In this document: one piece after another, positions 7,626 to 14,442 of the stretch
Position numbering within the stretch: the stretch's first letter is position 1
Layout: each line of letters starts with the position of its first letter
Assembly: GCA_030831445.1 (NCBI GenBank)
Contig: JAURLB010000110.1
Coordinates: forward strand, 1 to 14,669
Length of the DNA stretch: 14,669 bases
Direction of reading: 5' to 3'
Source: Candidatus Nanopelagicales bacterium
Lineage (GTDB): Bacteria; Actinomycetota; Actinomycetes; S36-B12; UBA5976
Translations under genes and position numbers: made by a program
Notes under the pieces: model-generated
What the model was told of the DNA's origin: nothing
The model's input: only the letters and a program-made list of their open reading frames with translations
Database searches by the model: none

Positions 7626-7660
7626 GGGCATTTTTAGCCTAGTGTGGCAATAAAATGCCC
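7626..7660. repeat. Perfect 9-bp inverted repeat in the rnj-ftsK gap
   Basis: GGGCATTTT (7626-7634) and AAAATGCCC (7652-7660) are exact complements. Inside them GCC (7637-7639) and GGC (7646-7648) can also pair, leaving a TAGTGT loop. The right arm contains the likely ftsK -10 hexamer TAAAAT. No T-run follows, so this is not a standard intrinsic terminator. It could be an operator, or an RNA hairpin in any transcript reading through from rnj. Confidence 0.6.
7651..7656 (+). promoter_or_regulatory. Putative ftsK -10 element (TAAAAT)
   Basis: TAAAAT lies 8 nt before the ATG at 7665, a spacing compatible with a transcript beginning at or close to the start codon; no ribosome binding site is present between them. 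Alternative hexamers TAGCCT (7635-7640) and TAGTGT (7640-7645) lie just upstream and would give a short leader. Confidence 0.4.
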
Positions 7661-7664
7661 AACC

Positions 7665-10061
7665 ATGGCGAGCAAAACTTCCCCCACTCGCACGCGCCCT
7701 AAAGCCGCTAAGGCGAAAAGCCCGGTTGGCCGTTTCCTCGGCGGCATCATCAAAGGGTTGATGTGGGTGTGGCGCGGATTGGGACACATCCTTGGTTCAG
7801 CTGTACGCTCAATTGGGCATGGCGCAAAGGACGTCGATCCGGCCCTTCGTATCGATGGGATTGGTTTTCTCTTTTTTGGCATTTCGCTGATCTCGGCTGC
7901 GGCCTCATGGTTTCAAGTGGAAGGTTGGTTGACAGGAATTTTTCTATCCGTCAGTCAAAGTTTGTTTGGCGCCGGACATCTTATTTGGCCGCTCTTCTTT
8001 TTGTGGCTTTCCTTTCGCGCACTGAGAAATCCAGACAAGATAGAAGAAACTTCTCGAATTTCAATTGGCCTCTTCGGACTCGTTGTTTCATTGCTTGGGT
8101 TGTGGCACATCGCTCAGGGTGCACCTGGATTTGAAGATGGGGCAGTGGCAATGAATGAAGCCGCTGGCGTTATCGGTTACATCATTACCGGGCCACTCAT
8201 CTCAGCAGTGAGTGTTGCGTTCGCTATCGCAATCTTGATGTTGTTTATGTTTTTCTCTTTGTTGATAGTTACGAAGACCCCACTGAAACAAGTGCCTAGT
8301 CGAATCATGATGTTGATTGCACTTGTGAAGAATCGAATGCCGGTACGAGAACAGAAACCAGACACGATTGAACTTGACTCGTATGCCGCCGATGAACCGT
8401 TTGAAACTATTGCTGTGATTGAAAACGAACTAGTTGATGACACTGAAGAGATTGAAGAGAATTTTGAAAATGATGACACAGCGGAATTGCAAGTTGTCCA
8501 GAAACCGATCTATGAGACGGATGATCAGGCTCTGATTGAACTTGTGCGCGAGACACCTACGCTTGTGGGAGATGTGGAATTACCACTTGAACTCCCATAT
8601 GTTTTGCCAGACCCATCACTTCTAACTCAAGGTGTTGTGACGAAGGCAAACACCAAAGCTAATGAAGCAGTCAAGCAAGCACTTATGGGAGTATTTGAAG
8701 AGTTTGATGTTGACGCTGAAGTGACGGGCTATCTACGTGGCCCCACCGTGACTCGCTACGAAGTTGAACTTGGAACTGGCGTAAAAGTGGAGCGCATTAC
8801 GCAACTCGCAAAAAATATTTCATACGCGGTCGCACACTCTGATGTCCGAATTCTCTCGCCTATTCCGGGTAAGTCGGCTGTTGGTATTGAGATTCCAAAT
8901 TCAGACCGTGAAGTGGTAGTGCTGGGCGATGTGTTACGAAGTAATGTTGCACGTGCCGAGAACCATCCTCTAACCGTTGCTTTGGGTAAGGATGTTGAAG
9001 GCGGATTCGTTGTTGCGAATCTTGCTCGAATGCCACATCTGCTGGTGGCTGGCGCAACAGGTGCTGGAAAGTCATCGTGTATTAACTCACTTATTGCATC
9101 CATATTAATGCGCGCAACCCCTGACGAAGTTCGACTTGTATTAGTCGATCCAAAACGAGTTGAACTTGCCCCATATGAGGGTGTGCCCCATCTCATCACG
9201 CCAATCATCACGAATCCAAAGAAGGCAGCAGAAGCCTTGCAATGGGTTGTAAAGGAAATGGATAATCGCTATGACGATTTGGCTGCGTTTTCCTTCCGCC
9301 ATATAGATGATTTCAACAAAGCGGTGAAAGACAACAAAATCAAGTTGCCACCAGATAGCAAGCGCATTCTCAAGCCGTATCCGTATCTACTCGTGGTGGT
9401 AGATGAGTTGGCAGATTTGATGATGGTCGCTCCGCGTGATGTTGAAGATAGCATTGTTCGAATTACGCAACTTGCAAGAGCCGCTGGAATCCACCTCGTG
9501 CTCGCAACCCAAAGACCATCTGTCGATGTGGTCACAGGTTTGATCAAAGCGAATGTGCCAAGTCGTTTGGCATTTGCTACCTCGAGTATTACTGATTCTC
9601 GAGTCATTATTGATCAGGCGGGTGCTGAGAAACTTGTTGGACAAGGCGACGCGCTTTTCTTGCCAATTGGAGCAAGTAAGCCAATTCGAGTTCAAGGCGC
9701 ATTCATCAGTGAAGCCGAGATTAGAAAAGTCGTGAATCATTGCAAAGGTCAGGCCGATCCTGAATATCGCGAAGACATTAATCAAATCAAACTGTCTGCA
9801 AACACTGCCGATAGCGATATCGGTGGAGATCTGGACATCCTGTTGGCAGCAGTCGAATTAGTGATTTCCACACAATTTGGTTCAACCTCTATGTTGCAGC
9901 GAAAGCTCAGGGTGGGATTCGCCAAAGCTGGGCGCTTGATGGACTTGATGGAATCTCGAGGAATTGTTGGTCCGAGTGAAGGTGCAAAAGCAAGAGAAGT
10001 ACTCATACAACCTGATGAATTAGCCCAAACTCTGGCTTCAATTCGGGCTGAAGTTTCTTAG
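7665..10061 (+). CDS. ftsK: DNA translocase FtsK/SpoIIIE family
   Basis: Septum-located, ATP-driven DNA pump that clears and resolves chromosome ends at division. The 798-residue protein has a basic N-terminus, membrane segments between about 65 and 203, an acidic linker (about 225-265), the alpha/beta motor and a C-terminal gamma winged helix (about 718-782, containing GSTSMLQRKLRVGFAKAG). Walker A GATGAGKS is at 463-470 and Walker B LLVVVDE ends at Asp580-Glu581. The ATG at 7665 gives MASKTSP, typical of actinobacterial FtsK, and follows a -10-like hexamer. A GTG at 7644 would add 7 residues but lies in the loop of the inverted repeat. The periplasmic loops and linker are short. The motor is complete, so it should be functional. 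Confidence 0.95.
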   Translation: MASKTSPTRTRPKAAKAKSPVGRFLGGIIKGLMWVWRGLGHILGSAVRSIGHGAKDVDPALRIDGIGFLFFGISLISAAASWFQVEGWLTGIFLSVSQSLFGAGHLIWPLFFLWLSFRALRNPDKIEETSRISIGLFGLVVSLLGLWHIAQGAPGFEDGAVAMNEAAGVIGYIITGPLISAVSVAFAIAILMLFMFFSLLIVTKTPLKQVPSRIMMLIALVKNRMPVREQKPDTIELDSYAADEPFETIAVIENELVDDTEEIEENFENDDTAELQVVQKPIYETDDQALIELVRETPTLVGDVELPLELPYVLPDPSLLTQGVVTKANTKANEAVKQALMGVFEEFDVDAEVTGYLRGPTVTRYEVELGTGVKVERITQLAKNISYAVAHSDVRILSPIPGKSAVGIEIPNSDREVVVLGDVLRSNVARAENHPLTVALGKDVEGGFVVANLARMPHLLVAGATGAGKSSCINSLIASILMRATPDEVRLVLVDPKRVELAPYEGVPHLITPIITNPKKAAEALQWVVKEMDNRYDDLAAFSFRHIDDFNKAVKDNKIKLPPDSKRILKPYPYLLVVVDELADLMMVAPRDVEDSIVRITQLARAAGIHLVLATQRPSVDVVTGLIKANVPSRLAFATSSITDSRVIIDQAGAEKLVGQGDALFLPIGASKPIRVQGAFISEAEIRKVVNHCKGQADPEYREDINQIKLSANTADSDIGGDLDILLAAVELVISTQFGSTSMLQRKLRVGFAKAGRLMDLMESRGIVGPSEGAKAREVLIQPDELAQTLASIRAEVS

Positions 10062-10064
10062 ACT
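10059..10064 (+). promoter_or_regulatory. Putative -10 element of the RodZ-like gene (TAGACT)
   Basis: TAGACT begins with the ftsK stop codon TAG and is followed by exactly 6 nt and then the GTG at 10071. The same geometry occurs before rimO. No ribosome binding site precedes the GTG, which fits a leaderless mRNA. Confidence 0.45.
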
Positions 10065-10070
10065 TCACCT

Positions 10071-10754
10071 GTGAACATAGGCGACCAACTCAGATCTGCT
10101 CGTCTAGCGAAGAATCTAACAATTGAACAACTCTCAAAACTCTCCCGCGTCAGTGTCAAAAACATTACGAGTTTTGAAGATAACGATTTTTCGATTGATG
10201 CTCGTGTCTTTGTGGTTGCAAATCTCAATGCGCTTTCGAAAATTCTTGAGATAGACCTCTTGGAAGAAATTCCAAGTTCACAAAGTGCCATTGCACCAGA
10301 CACTATCAATTTCCTCGAGCGAGATGGGTTCTCGCTGCAACGACGCAACTACACCCCGATAGTTATGGCGATTGGCCTTGTACTGCTGTTCTCATTCATT
10401 CTCTATGGGCTCTTCACTCGTGGGACACAAACTTCGGAGCCTTTACCTGACATCAGTATTACTTCATCCCCAAGTTCGAGCGCGACTTCTAACATCACAG
10501 GTGGCGTATCTGTATTGCTCTCGGCTGAAAGCAGATCGTGGGTGTCAGTGAAGAATAGTTCTAATCAGATTATTTTTGAGAGAATTATGGAGACAGGTGA
10601 ACAATTAACCTTTAACGATACGCTCTCACTTGTCGTCACGGTCGGTAACGCAGCCGGCATCAATATCACGGTCAATGATGAGAATGTTGGTTATCTTGGT
10701 GGAATTGGGCAGGTGGTGACGCAAATTTTCACGAGCCCTGATGGTGGTCAGTAG
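10071..10754 (+). CDS. RodZ-like membrane protein with HTH and C-terminal DUF4115-type domain
   Basis: The layout is that of RodZ, which links the cell-wall elongation machinery to a cytoplasmic scaffold. There is an N-terminal Xre-like helix-turn-helix (about residues 3-62, with LTIEQLSKLSRVSVKNITSFE), one membrane helix (about 95-115), a Ser/Thr/Pro-rich linker (about 118-142) and an extracytoplasmic beta-rich domain (about 144-221, starting GVSVLLSAESRSWVSV) like the RodZ C-terminal domain. A gene of this type often lies between ftsK and rimO in actinobacteria. The HTH is probably a protein-interaction module rather than DNA-binding. It starts with GTG 9 nt after ftsK and lacks a ribosome binding site. 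A direct role in cell shape is inference; no mreB is in the window. Confidence 0.82.
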   Translation: MNIGDQLRSARLAKNLTIEQLSKLSRVSVKNITSFEDNDFSIDARVFVVANLNALSKILEIDLLEEIPSSQSAIAPDTINFLERDGFSLQRRNYTPIVMAIGLVLLFSFILYGLFTRGTQTSEPLPDISITSSPSSSATSNITGGVSVLLSAESRSWVSVKNSSNQIIFERIMETGEQLTFNDTLSLVVTVGNAAGINITVNDENVGYLGGIGQVVTQIFTSPDGGQ

Positions 10755-10763
10755 GGTTCAACT

Positions 10764-10769
10764 TAGGCT
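10764..10769 (+). promoter_or_regulatory. Putative -10 element of rimO (TAGGCT), leaderless start
   Basis: TAGGCT is followed by 6 nt and the rimO ATG at 10776, with no ribosome binding site between. This is the expected spacing for transcription beginning at the A of the start codon. The hexamer is identical to the one before thyX. Confidence 0.5.
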
Positions 10770-10775
10770 AGGCAC

Positions 10776-12140
10776 ATGACGAAAAAAGTACACCTAGTCA
10801 CGTTGGGTTGTTCCCGCAACGAAACGGATAGTGCTGAGCTTGCGAGTATTTTGGCTGCGAGCGACTGGTCATTAACTGATAGGCCAGAAGATGCAGAGGC
10901 AATCGTTGTCAACACATGTGGTTTCATTGACTCGGCAAAAAAGGATTCGATTGACACGATACTCGTTGCCCACGATGTTCGAGTAAAACACGGTGCTAAG
11001 GCGGTTGTGGCAGTTGGGTGCATGGCGGAGCGCTATGGCAAAGAGTTAAAAAGCGAGTTGCAAGAGGCTGACGCTGTTATCGGTTTTGATCAATACCCAA
11101 AACTTGGAGCACTTCTTGACACATTGATAGCAGGTGGCTCAGTTGATAGTCACACGCCATTCGATAGAAGAAGCCTGCTAGCCAAAACCCCAACATTGCG
11201 AGACCCTGCAAATCTTTTTGTGCCGGGCCATAGTTCTGATGTTGTGAGAGTCCGATTAGATTCCAAACCGTATGCGCCACTCAAGATAGCAAGTGGTTGC
11301 GACAGGCGCTGCACCTTTTGTGCAATTCCAAGGTTTCGGGGCGCATACGTTTCAAGGAAACCTGTAGACGTCATAGCCGAGGCAGCCTGGCTTGCAACTC
11401 AAGGAGTGAAAGAACTTTTACTCGTCAGCGAGAATTCAACTTCCTACGGAAAAGATTTAGGTGAAGTCCGACTTCTCGAGCTGCTCTTGCCAGCACTTTC
11501 TGAAATTGAGGGGATCGAACGGATCCGACTCTCATACTTGCAACCAGCAGAAGTTCGCCCAGGACTCTTTGAAGCGATCGTCAACACACCAAAAGTTGCA
11601 AACTACTTTGATCTATCCTTTCAACACGCTTCTGGAGACGTGCTACGTCGAATGCGTAGGTTTGGCGATGCGATGAGTTTCCTTGATCTTGTTACTCGAA
11701 TTCGAGGACTCGACTCGCAGGCTGCAATTCGCTCAAATGTAATTGTCGGGTTTCCAGGTGAGACTGAATCAGACATTGAGATTTTGCTTGACTTCATTCA
11801 AGAGGCGAATATGGACACGATTGGAGTGTTTCCGTATTCGAATGAGGAGGACACAGAAGCGGCGCTGATGGGCATGCAGTTGAGCCAAAGTGAAATTGCT
11901 CAACGATTTGCGAGCGTCTCACGTATGGTGGAAGAAATTTCGCAACAGCGCTCCGAGGAACGTGTCGGCGAAGTTGTGGAAGTGTTGTTTGACGCACATT
12001 CAGATGAAGGGCGCAGCCAATACCAAGCGCCTGACATCGACGGGATCACGCGAGTCGACAGACCCATGCCAGCAGGGACATTGATCCAGGCACGAGTTGT
12101 TGAGGCTCTAGGCGTCGACGTGCGTGCGGAGATTCTATGA
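10776..12140 (+). CDS. rimO: Ribosomal protein S12 methylthiotransferase RimO
   Basis: Radical SAM enzyme that adds a methylthio group to an aspartate of ribosomal protein S12. It has the N-terminal UPF0004 domain with auxiliary cluster cysteines Cys12, Cys48 and Cys82, the radical SAM motif CxxxCxxC at Cys175, Cys179 and Cys182 (SGCDRRCTFC), and a C-terminal TRAM-like domain. RimO-specific stretches such as LVSENSTSYGKDLG, SYLQPAEVRPGLF and SNVIVGFPGETE separate it from MiaB. The length of 454 residues is normal. The start follows a -10-like hexamer without a ribosome binding site, suggesting a leaderless message. It overlaps pgsA by 4 nt (ATGA). Confidence 0.95.
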   Translation: MTKKVHLVTLGCSRNETDSAELASILAASDWSLTDRPEDAEAIVVNTCGFIDSAKKDSIDTILVAHDVRVKHGAKAVVAVGCMAERYGKELKSELQEADAVIGFDQYPKLGALLDTLIAGGSVDSHTPFDRRSLLAKTPTLRDPANLFVPGHSSDVVRVRLDSKPYAPLKIASGCDRRCTFCAIPRFRGAYVSRKPVDVIAEAAWLATQGVKELLLVSENSTSYGKDLGEVRLLELLLPALSEIEGIERIRLSYLQPAEVRPGLFEAIVNTPKVANYFDLSFQHASGDVLRRMRRFGDAMSFLDLVTRIRGLDSQAAIRSNVIVGFPGETESDIEILLDFIQEANMDTIGVFPYSNEEDTEAALMGMQLSQSEIAQRFASVSRMVEEISQQRSEERVGEVVEVLFDAHSDEGRSQYQAPDIDGITRVDRPMPAGTLIQARVVEALGVDVRAEIL

Positions 12141-12667
12141 AACGCACCTGGCCAAACCTCATAACTTTTTTGAGATTAGTTATGGTGCCAGTTTTTGGTT
12201 ATGTTCTAGTATCGAATCAAGATTATTTAATCGCGCTTATAATTTTTTGGATTGCAGGAATTTCAGATTTAGTTGATGGTTGGCTTGCACGCAAAACGAA
12301 TTCTGTGAGTGTGCTTGGCCAAATTGGAGATCCGATTGCGGACAAGGCGTTAACTGGTGTTGCTTGGGTGGGGTTGTCCTTATTAGGAGTTATTCCTTGG
12401 TGGGCAACGCTACTTATTCTCGTGCGAGAAATCGGCATTACCATTTGGCGTCTAACACTTGTGAATAATCAAGTGCTTGAAGCAGACAAAGGTGGCAAGA
12501 CCAAAACGGCGATTCAAATTACCGCAATTTCTGTGGCCTTACTCCATGAGCATTTTCTACTTCAACCTCTTGAAGTCTTAATGGTCTTGCTTTACATTGT
12601 TGCGGTTATCGTTACGGTTGCAACAGGATTGAACTACGTACGAAGTTTTAGGAGAGGCCGTGCTTGA
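12137..12667 (+). CDS. pgsA: CDP-alcohol phosphatidyltransferase, probably phosphatidylglycerophosphate synthase
   Basis: Membrane enzyme that joins CDP-diacylglycerol to an alcohol, most likely glycerol 3-phosphate, for phosphatidylglycerol and cardiolipin synthesis. The full catalytic signature is present: Asp44, Asp47-Gly48, Ala51-Arg52, Gly61, Asp65 and Asp69 in DLVDGWLARKTNSVSVLGQI followed by GDPIAD. The 176-residue protein is hydrophobic, with several membrane helices. The position between rimO and the cinA-type gene is the usual actinobacterial pgsA position. Phosphatidylinositol-type relatives share the motif, so the substrate is inferred from context. It overlaps rimO by 4 nt and the next gene by 8 nt. 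Confidence 0.92.
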   Translation: MKRTWPNLITFLRLVMVPVFGYVLVSNQDYLIALIIFWIAGISDLVDGWLARKTNSVSVLGQIGDPIADKALTGVAWVGLSLLGVIPWWATLLILVREIGITIWRLTLVNNQVLEADKGGKTKTAIQITAISVALLHEHFLLQPLEVLMVLLYIVAVIVTVATGLNYVRSFRRGRA

Positions 12668-13229
12668 AGCGCAAGAGGCGCTACGCCACTTGATGGATAC
12701 GTCACTCAATCCAAGTGAATATGAATTCGCTAACGCAGTTATTTCTGTTGCAAAATACTCAGGTGTTTCTCTTGCTACTGCGGAATCACTCACCGGTGGC
12801 TTGCTCGCAACATTATTGACATCTGTCGAAGGGGCATCCGCAGTATTTCGTGGTTCAATCGTTGCCTATGCGACGGATCTCAAGTCTGAACTCCTCAATG
12901 TTGATCCTCGACTCCTTGAAACGCAAGGCCCAGTCAATGCAGAGACTGCAATCGCGATGGCTATCGGCGTTACAAGGGCAACAGGTAGTGCTTTGGGTAT
13001 TTCCTGCACTGGTGTGGCAGGGCCAGATTCACTTGGTATTCGCCCAGTTGGAGAAGTGCACATTGCCGCCTATTTAGTCGAGCCACAACAAACGAGAAGC
13101 CAAAGTCTTCACTTGAAGGGTAATCGGCAGGAGATTCGAGTACAGAGTGCAATTGCGATGTGTGGGCTCGCATTGGATGTACTCGTGGGATTGACAAACC
13201 TTGATCGAGTTCCCGACACAACGGAATAA
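12660..13229 (+). CDS. pncC: Standalone CinA C-terminal domain protein (nicotinamide-nucleotide amidohydrolase, PncC type)
   Basis: Predicted to deamidate nicotinamide mononucleotide to nicotinic acid mononucleotide for NAD recycling. Only the CinA C-terminal domain is present (189 residues); the N-terminal MoaB-like domain of full CinA is absent. Ser43 in TAESLTGG, Tyr70 and Lys75 (SIVAYATDLK) keep the spacing of the PncC Ser/Tyr/Lys catalytic residues, and the CTGVAGPD loop is intact at about 114-121. It starts with GTG, 5 nt after AGGAG, and overlaps pgsA by 8 nt. The link to competence implied by the name CinA is historical; placement just before recA is conserved in many bacteria. Confidence 0.9.
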   Translation: MLEAQEALRHLMDTSLNPSEYEFANAVISVAKYSGVSLATAESLTGGLLATLLTSVEGASAVFRGSIVAYATDLKSELLNVDPRLLETQGPVNAETAIAMAIGVTRATGSALGISCTGVAGPDSLGIRPVGEVHIAAYLVEPQQTRSQSLHLKGNRQEIRVQSAIAMCGLALDVLVGLTNLDRVPDTTE

Positions 13230-13265
13230 TGCTGAGATGACAATGCAAAATCCAGTAATTGCCAC

Positions 13266-13271
13266 TAGCGT
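13266..13271 (+). promoter_or_regulatory. Possible -10 element before the clgR-like gene (TAGCGT)
   Basis: TAGCGT fits TAnnnT and would start transcription near 13278, just before the ribosome binding site GGAGG. A weak partial match to a CAGT core lies 8 nt upstream, so it may belong to the same promoter class as recA. Low support; expression could equally come by read-through from the gene upstream. Confidence 0.28.
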
Positions 13272-13287
13272 ACGCCGTGGAGGAACC

Positions 13288-13575
13288 ATGCTATTTCGTG
13301 AAGTGCTTGGAAGTCAGTTGCGTGTGCGACGGGCTGAGCAGGGATTGACCTTACGTCAACTCTCAGCACGTTCAAACGTTGCGCTTGGCTACCTTTCTGA
13401 AATTGAGCGTGGGCGCAAAGAACCATCAAGTGAACTTTTCGCGGCAATCTGTCGAGCACTTGAAATCCCCGCCTCCAGGATTGTGTTGCAATGCGCTGAA
13501 GCATTAGCAGTCGAAGAAAATAAAGTTCTTCCAATTCAACGTTCCCAGACCACGAAGTCATCTAAAGCTGCGTGA
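13288..13575 (+). CDS. clgR: ClgR-like XRE-family transcriptional regulator
   Basis: Short DNA-binding protein (95 residues) with an XRE helix-turn-helix at about 21-60. The segment GYLSEIERGRKEPSSEL is the hallmark of actinobacterial ClgR, which activates clp protease and other stress genes and, in mycobacteria, the LexA-independent recA promoter. The ATG at 13288 is chosen because GGAGG lies 4 nt upstream and the protein then begins MLFREVLG, like known ClgR proteins; the frame itself opens upstream at 13201 inside the preceding gene. The protein ends in Lys-Ala-Ala, resembling the C-terminal alanine signal through which Streptomyces ClgR/PopR are degraded by Clp. The gene overlaps the TetR-like gene by 4 nt (GTGA). 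Confidence 0.88.
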   Translation: MLFREVLGSQLRVRRAEQGLTLRQLSARSNVALGYLSEIERGRKEPSSELFAAICRALEIPASRIVLQCAEALAVEENKVLPIQRSQTTKSSKAA

Positions 13576-14120
13576 GTACTTCTCGCACAAAAACTGCTCG
13601 TACCGCTAAGACCGAAGCGGCCATCATTGAAGGTTTGTCAAACCTCGTCATTAAAGTGCCTGTGGCCAAGATTTCTTTGTCTGAACTTGCAAAGCAAAGT
13701 GGGCTGACAAGGTCAACGGTCTACAATCAAATTACTTCTATTTCAAACGCGCTGAGTATTTTGGCCGAGAAAATGTGGATTGAGACCGAAGAGCAGGCTG
13801 GCGCAAACGGTTCGGTGGCTACAAAAATCTTGCGAGTCATTGATTGGGTTGCAACAGATCCGCGTATCCAAGGGTTTCGAAAACACAATCCAGAGTTGTT
13901 TCAAGAGACAGTTGCACAGATAAGCCGGTTGGATGATGACATCATGGCGAATCGAGTGACAGAAATTCTCATGCGATGGTCCGTCGCTGCAGACATTGAC
14001 ACGGCCACAACACTCACCCGCTGGATTGCAACCTGGGCGATTGAGCCCGGGAGTGCTCGCGAGCGAGAAAGTGCAAGTGAATTGTTTGCCAAACTGTTGT
14101 TACTCGATATCGAGTCATGA
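13572..14120 (+). CDS. TetR-family-like transcriptional regulator
   Basis: Probable small-molecule-responsive repressor. The 182-residue protein has a basic N-terminus (residues 1-13), a TetR-type helix-turn-helix at about 35-54 (ISLSELAKQSGLTRSTVYNQ) and an alpha-helical remainder of about 120 residues suited to ligand binding and dimerisation. The motif lacks the common aromatic pair of TetR (YRHF-like) and has YNQI instead, so it is a divergent member. It starts with GTG overlapping the clgR stop and ends overlapping the DUF3046 start by 4 nt, making a three-gene coupled unit. Target and ligand are unknown. Confidence 0.8.
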   Translation: MSTSRTKTARTAKTEAAIIEGLSNLVIKVPVAKISLSELAKQSGLTRSTVYNQITSISNALSILAEKMWIETEEQAGANGSVATKILRVIDWVATDPRIQGFRKHNPELFQETVAQISRLDDDIMANRVTEILMRWSVAADIDTATTLTRWIATWAIEPGSARERESASELFAKLLLLDIES

Positions 14121-14308
14121 AACTCACCGACTTTTGGGCAAGGATGGAGCGGCACTTCGGTGAAGCGTATGCAAGGTCCTGGGCGAAAGACACCTACATT
14201 GAGGCACTCGGAATGACTCCGCTGGATGCTCTTGCAAAGGGTGTCGAAACCCAGACTGTGTGGCGAGCCATTTGGGCACACGAGAAACTTGATGCGAGAG
14301 AAAAGTAG
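14117..14308 (+). CDS. DUF3046 family protein
   Basis: Conserved actinobacterial protein of unknown function, 63 residues, nearly always encoded just upstream of recA. It begins MKLTDFWARMERHFGEAYA and contains the conserved SWAKD (residues 21-25) and VWRAIW (48-53) segments. No membrane segment or catalytic motif is visible. Its ATG overlaps the stop of the TetR-like gene. The position suggests a link to recA or DNA repair, but that is only guilt by association. Confidence 0.9.
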   Translation: MKLTDFWARMERHFGEAYARSWAKDTYIEALGMTPLDALAKGVETQTVWRAIWAHEKLDAREK

Positions 14309-14336
14309 GGCGACACGCCGTCAGAGAAATTGCTAT

Positions 14337-14352
14337 TCGAACAAATGTTCTG
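14337..14352. promoter_or_regulatory. LexA-type SOS box upstream of recA
   Basis: TCGAAC-AAAT-GTTCTG matches the Gram-positive/actinobacterial SOS consensus TCGAAC-N4-GTTCGA in 10 of 12 arm positions, with a perfect left arm and a GTTC core on the right. It lies about 90 bp before the recA ATG, so LexA binding here should repress recA until DNA damage. Confidence 0.75.
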
Positions 14353-14362
14353 ATAGTTTCTG

Positions 14363-14374
14363 CCTGTCCACAGG
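14363..14374. promoter_or_regulatory. Short palindrome in the recA control region
   Basis: CCTGT-CC-ACAGG is a perfect 5-bp inverted repeat between the SOS box and the recA promoter. It may be a second operator. Its complement shares CCTGTGGA with a sequence at 4146-4153 before the orphan regulator. Short, so it could be chance. Confidence 0.25.
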
Positions 14375-14392
14375 AAAACCGTAGGTCGAGCG

Positions 14393-14415
14393 GTGTCACA
14401 CATAGCCCCTAGCCT
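14393..14415 (+). promoter_or_regulatory. Putative recA promoter, resembling the LexA-independent RecA-NDp type
   Basis: TGTCA at 14394-14398, within GTGTCACAC, is followed by 8 nt and TAGCCT at 14410-14415. The mycobacterial DNA-damage promoter described for RecA-independent induction has the form tTGTCRgtg-N8-TAnnnT, and the spacing here is the same. Transcription would start near 14421, giving a leader of about 20 nt with AAGGAG at 14431-14436. Only the core of the upstream half matches. Confidence 0.55.
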
Positions 14416-14442
14416 CCGGTCTGCTGTAAAAAGGAGAGCACA

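Noticed and set aside
8177..8479. Minus-strand frame coding for a Ser/Phe/Ile-rich protein
   Set aside because: It is the antisense of the acidic FtsK linker (Glu/Asp codons read backwards give Ser/Phe), so its odd composition is an artefact.
8756..9211. Long minus-strand open frame (151 codons) opposite ftsK
   Set aside because: It is a shadow of the FtsK motor region, with Ser/Thr/Arg-rich low-complexity sequence, no recognisable domain and no ribosome binding site; the plus-strand frame is a certain gene.
13201..13287. Longer form of the ClgR-like protein starting inside the upstream gene
   Set aside because: The extra 29 residues have no match to ClgR proteins and the internal ATG at 13288 has a strong GGAGG site.
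14309..14319. GGCG-ACA-CGCC hairpin after DUF3046 as a terminator
   Set aside because: The stem is only 4 bp and no T-run follows, so it does not support an intrinsic terminator.
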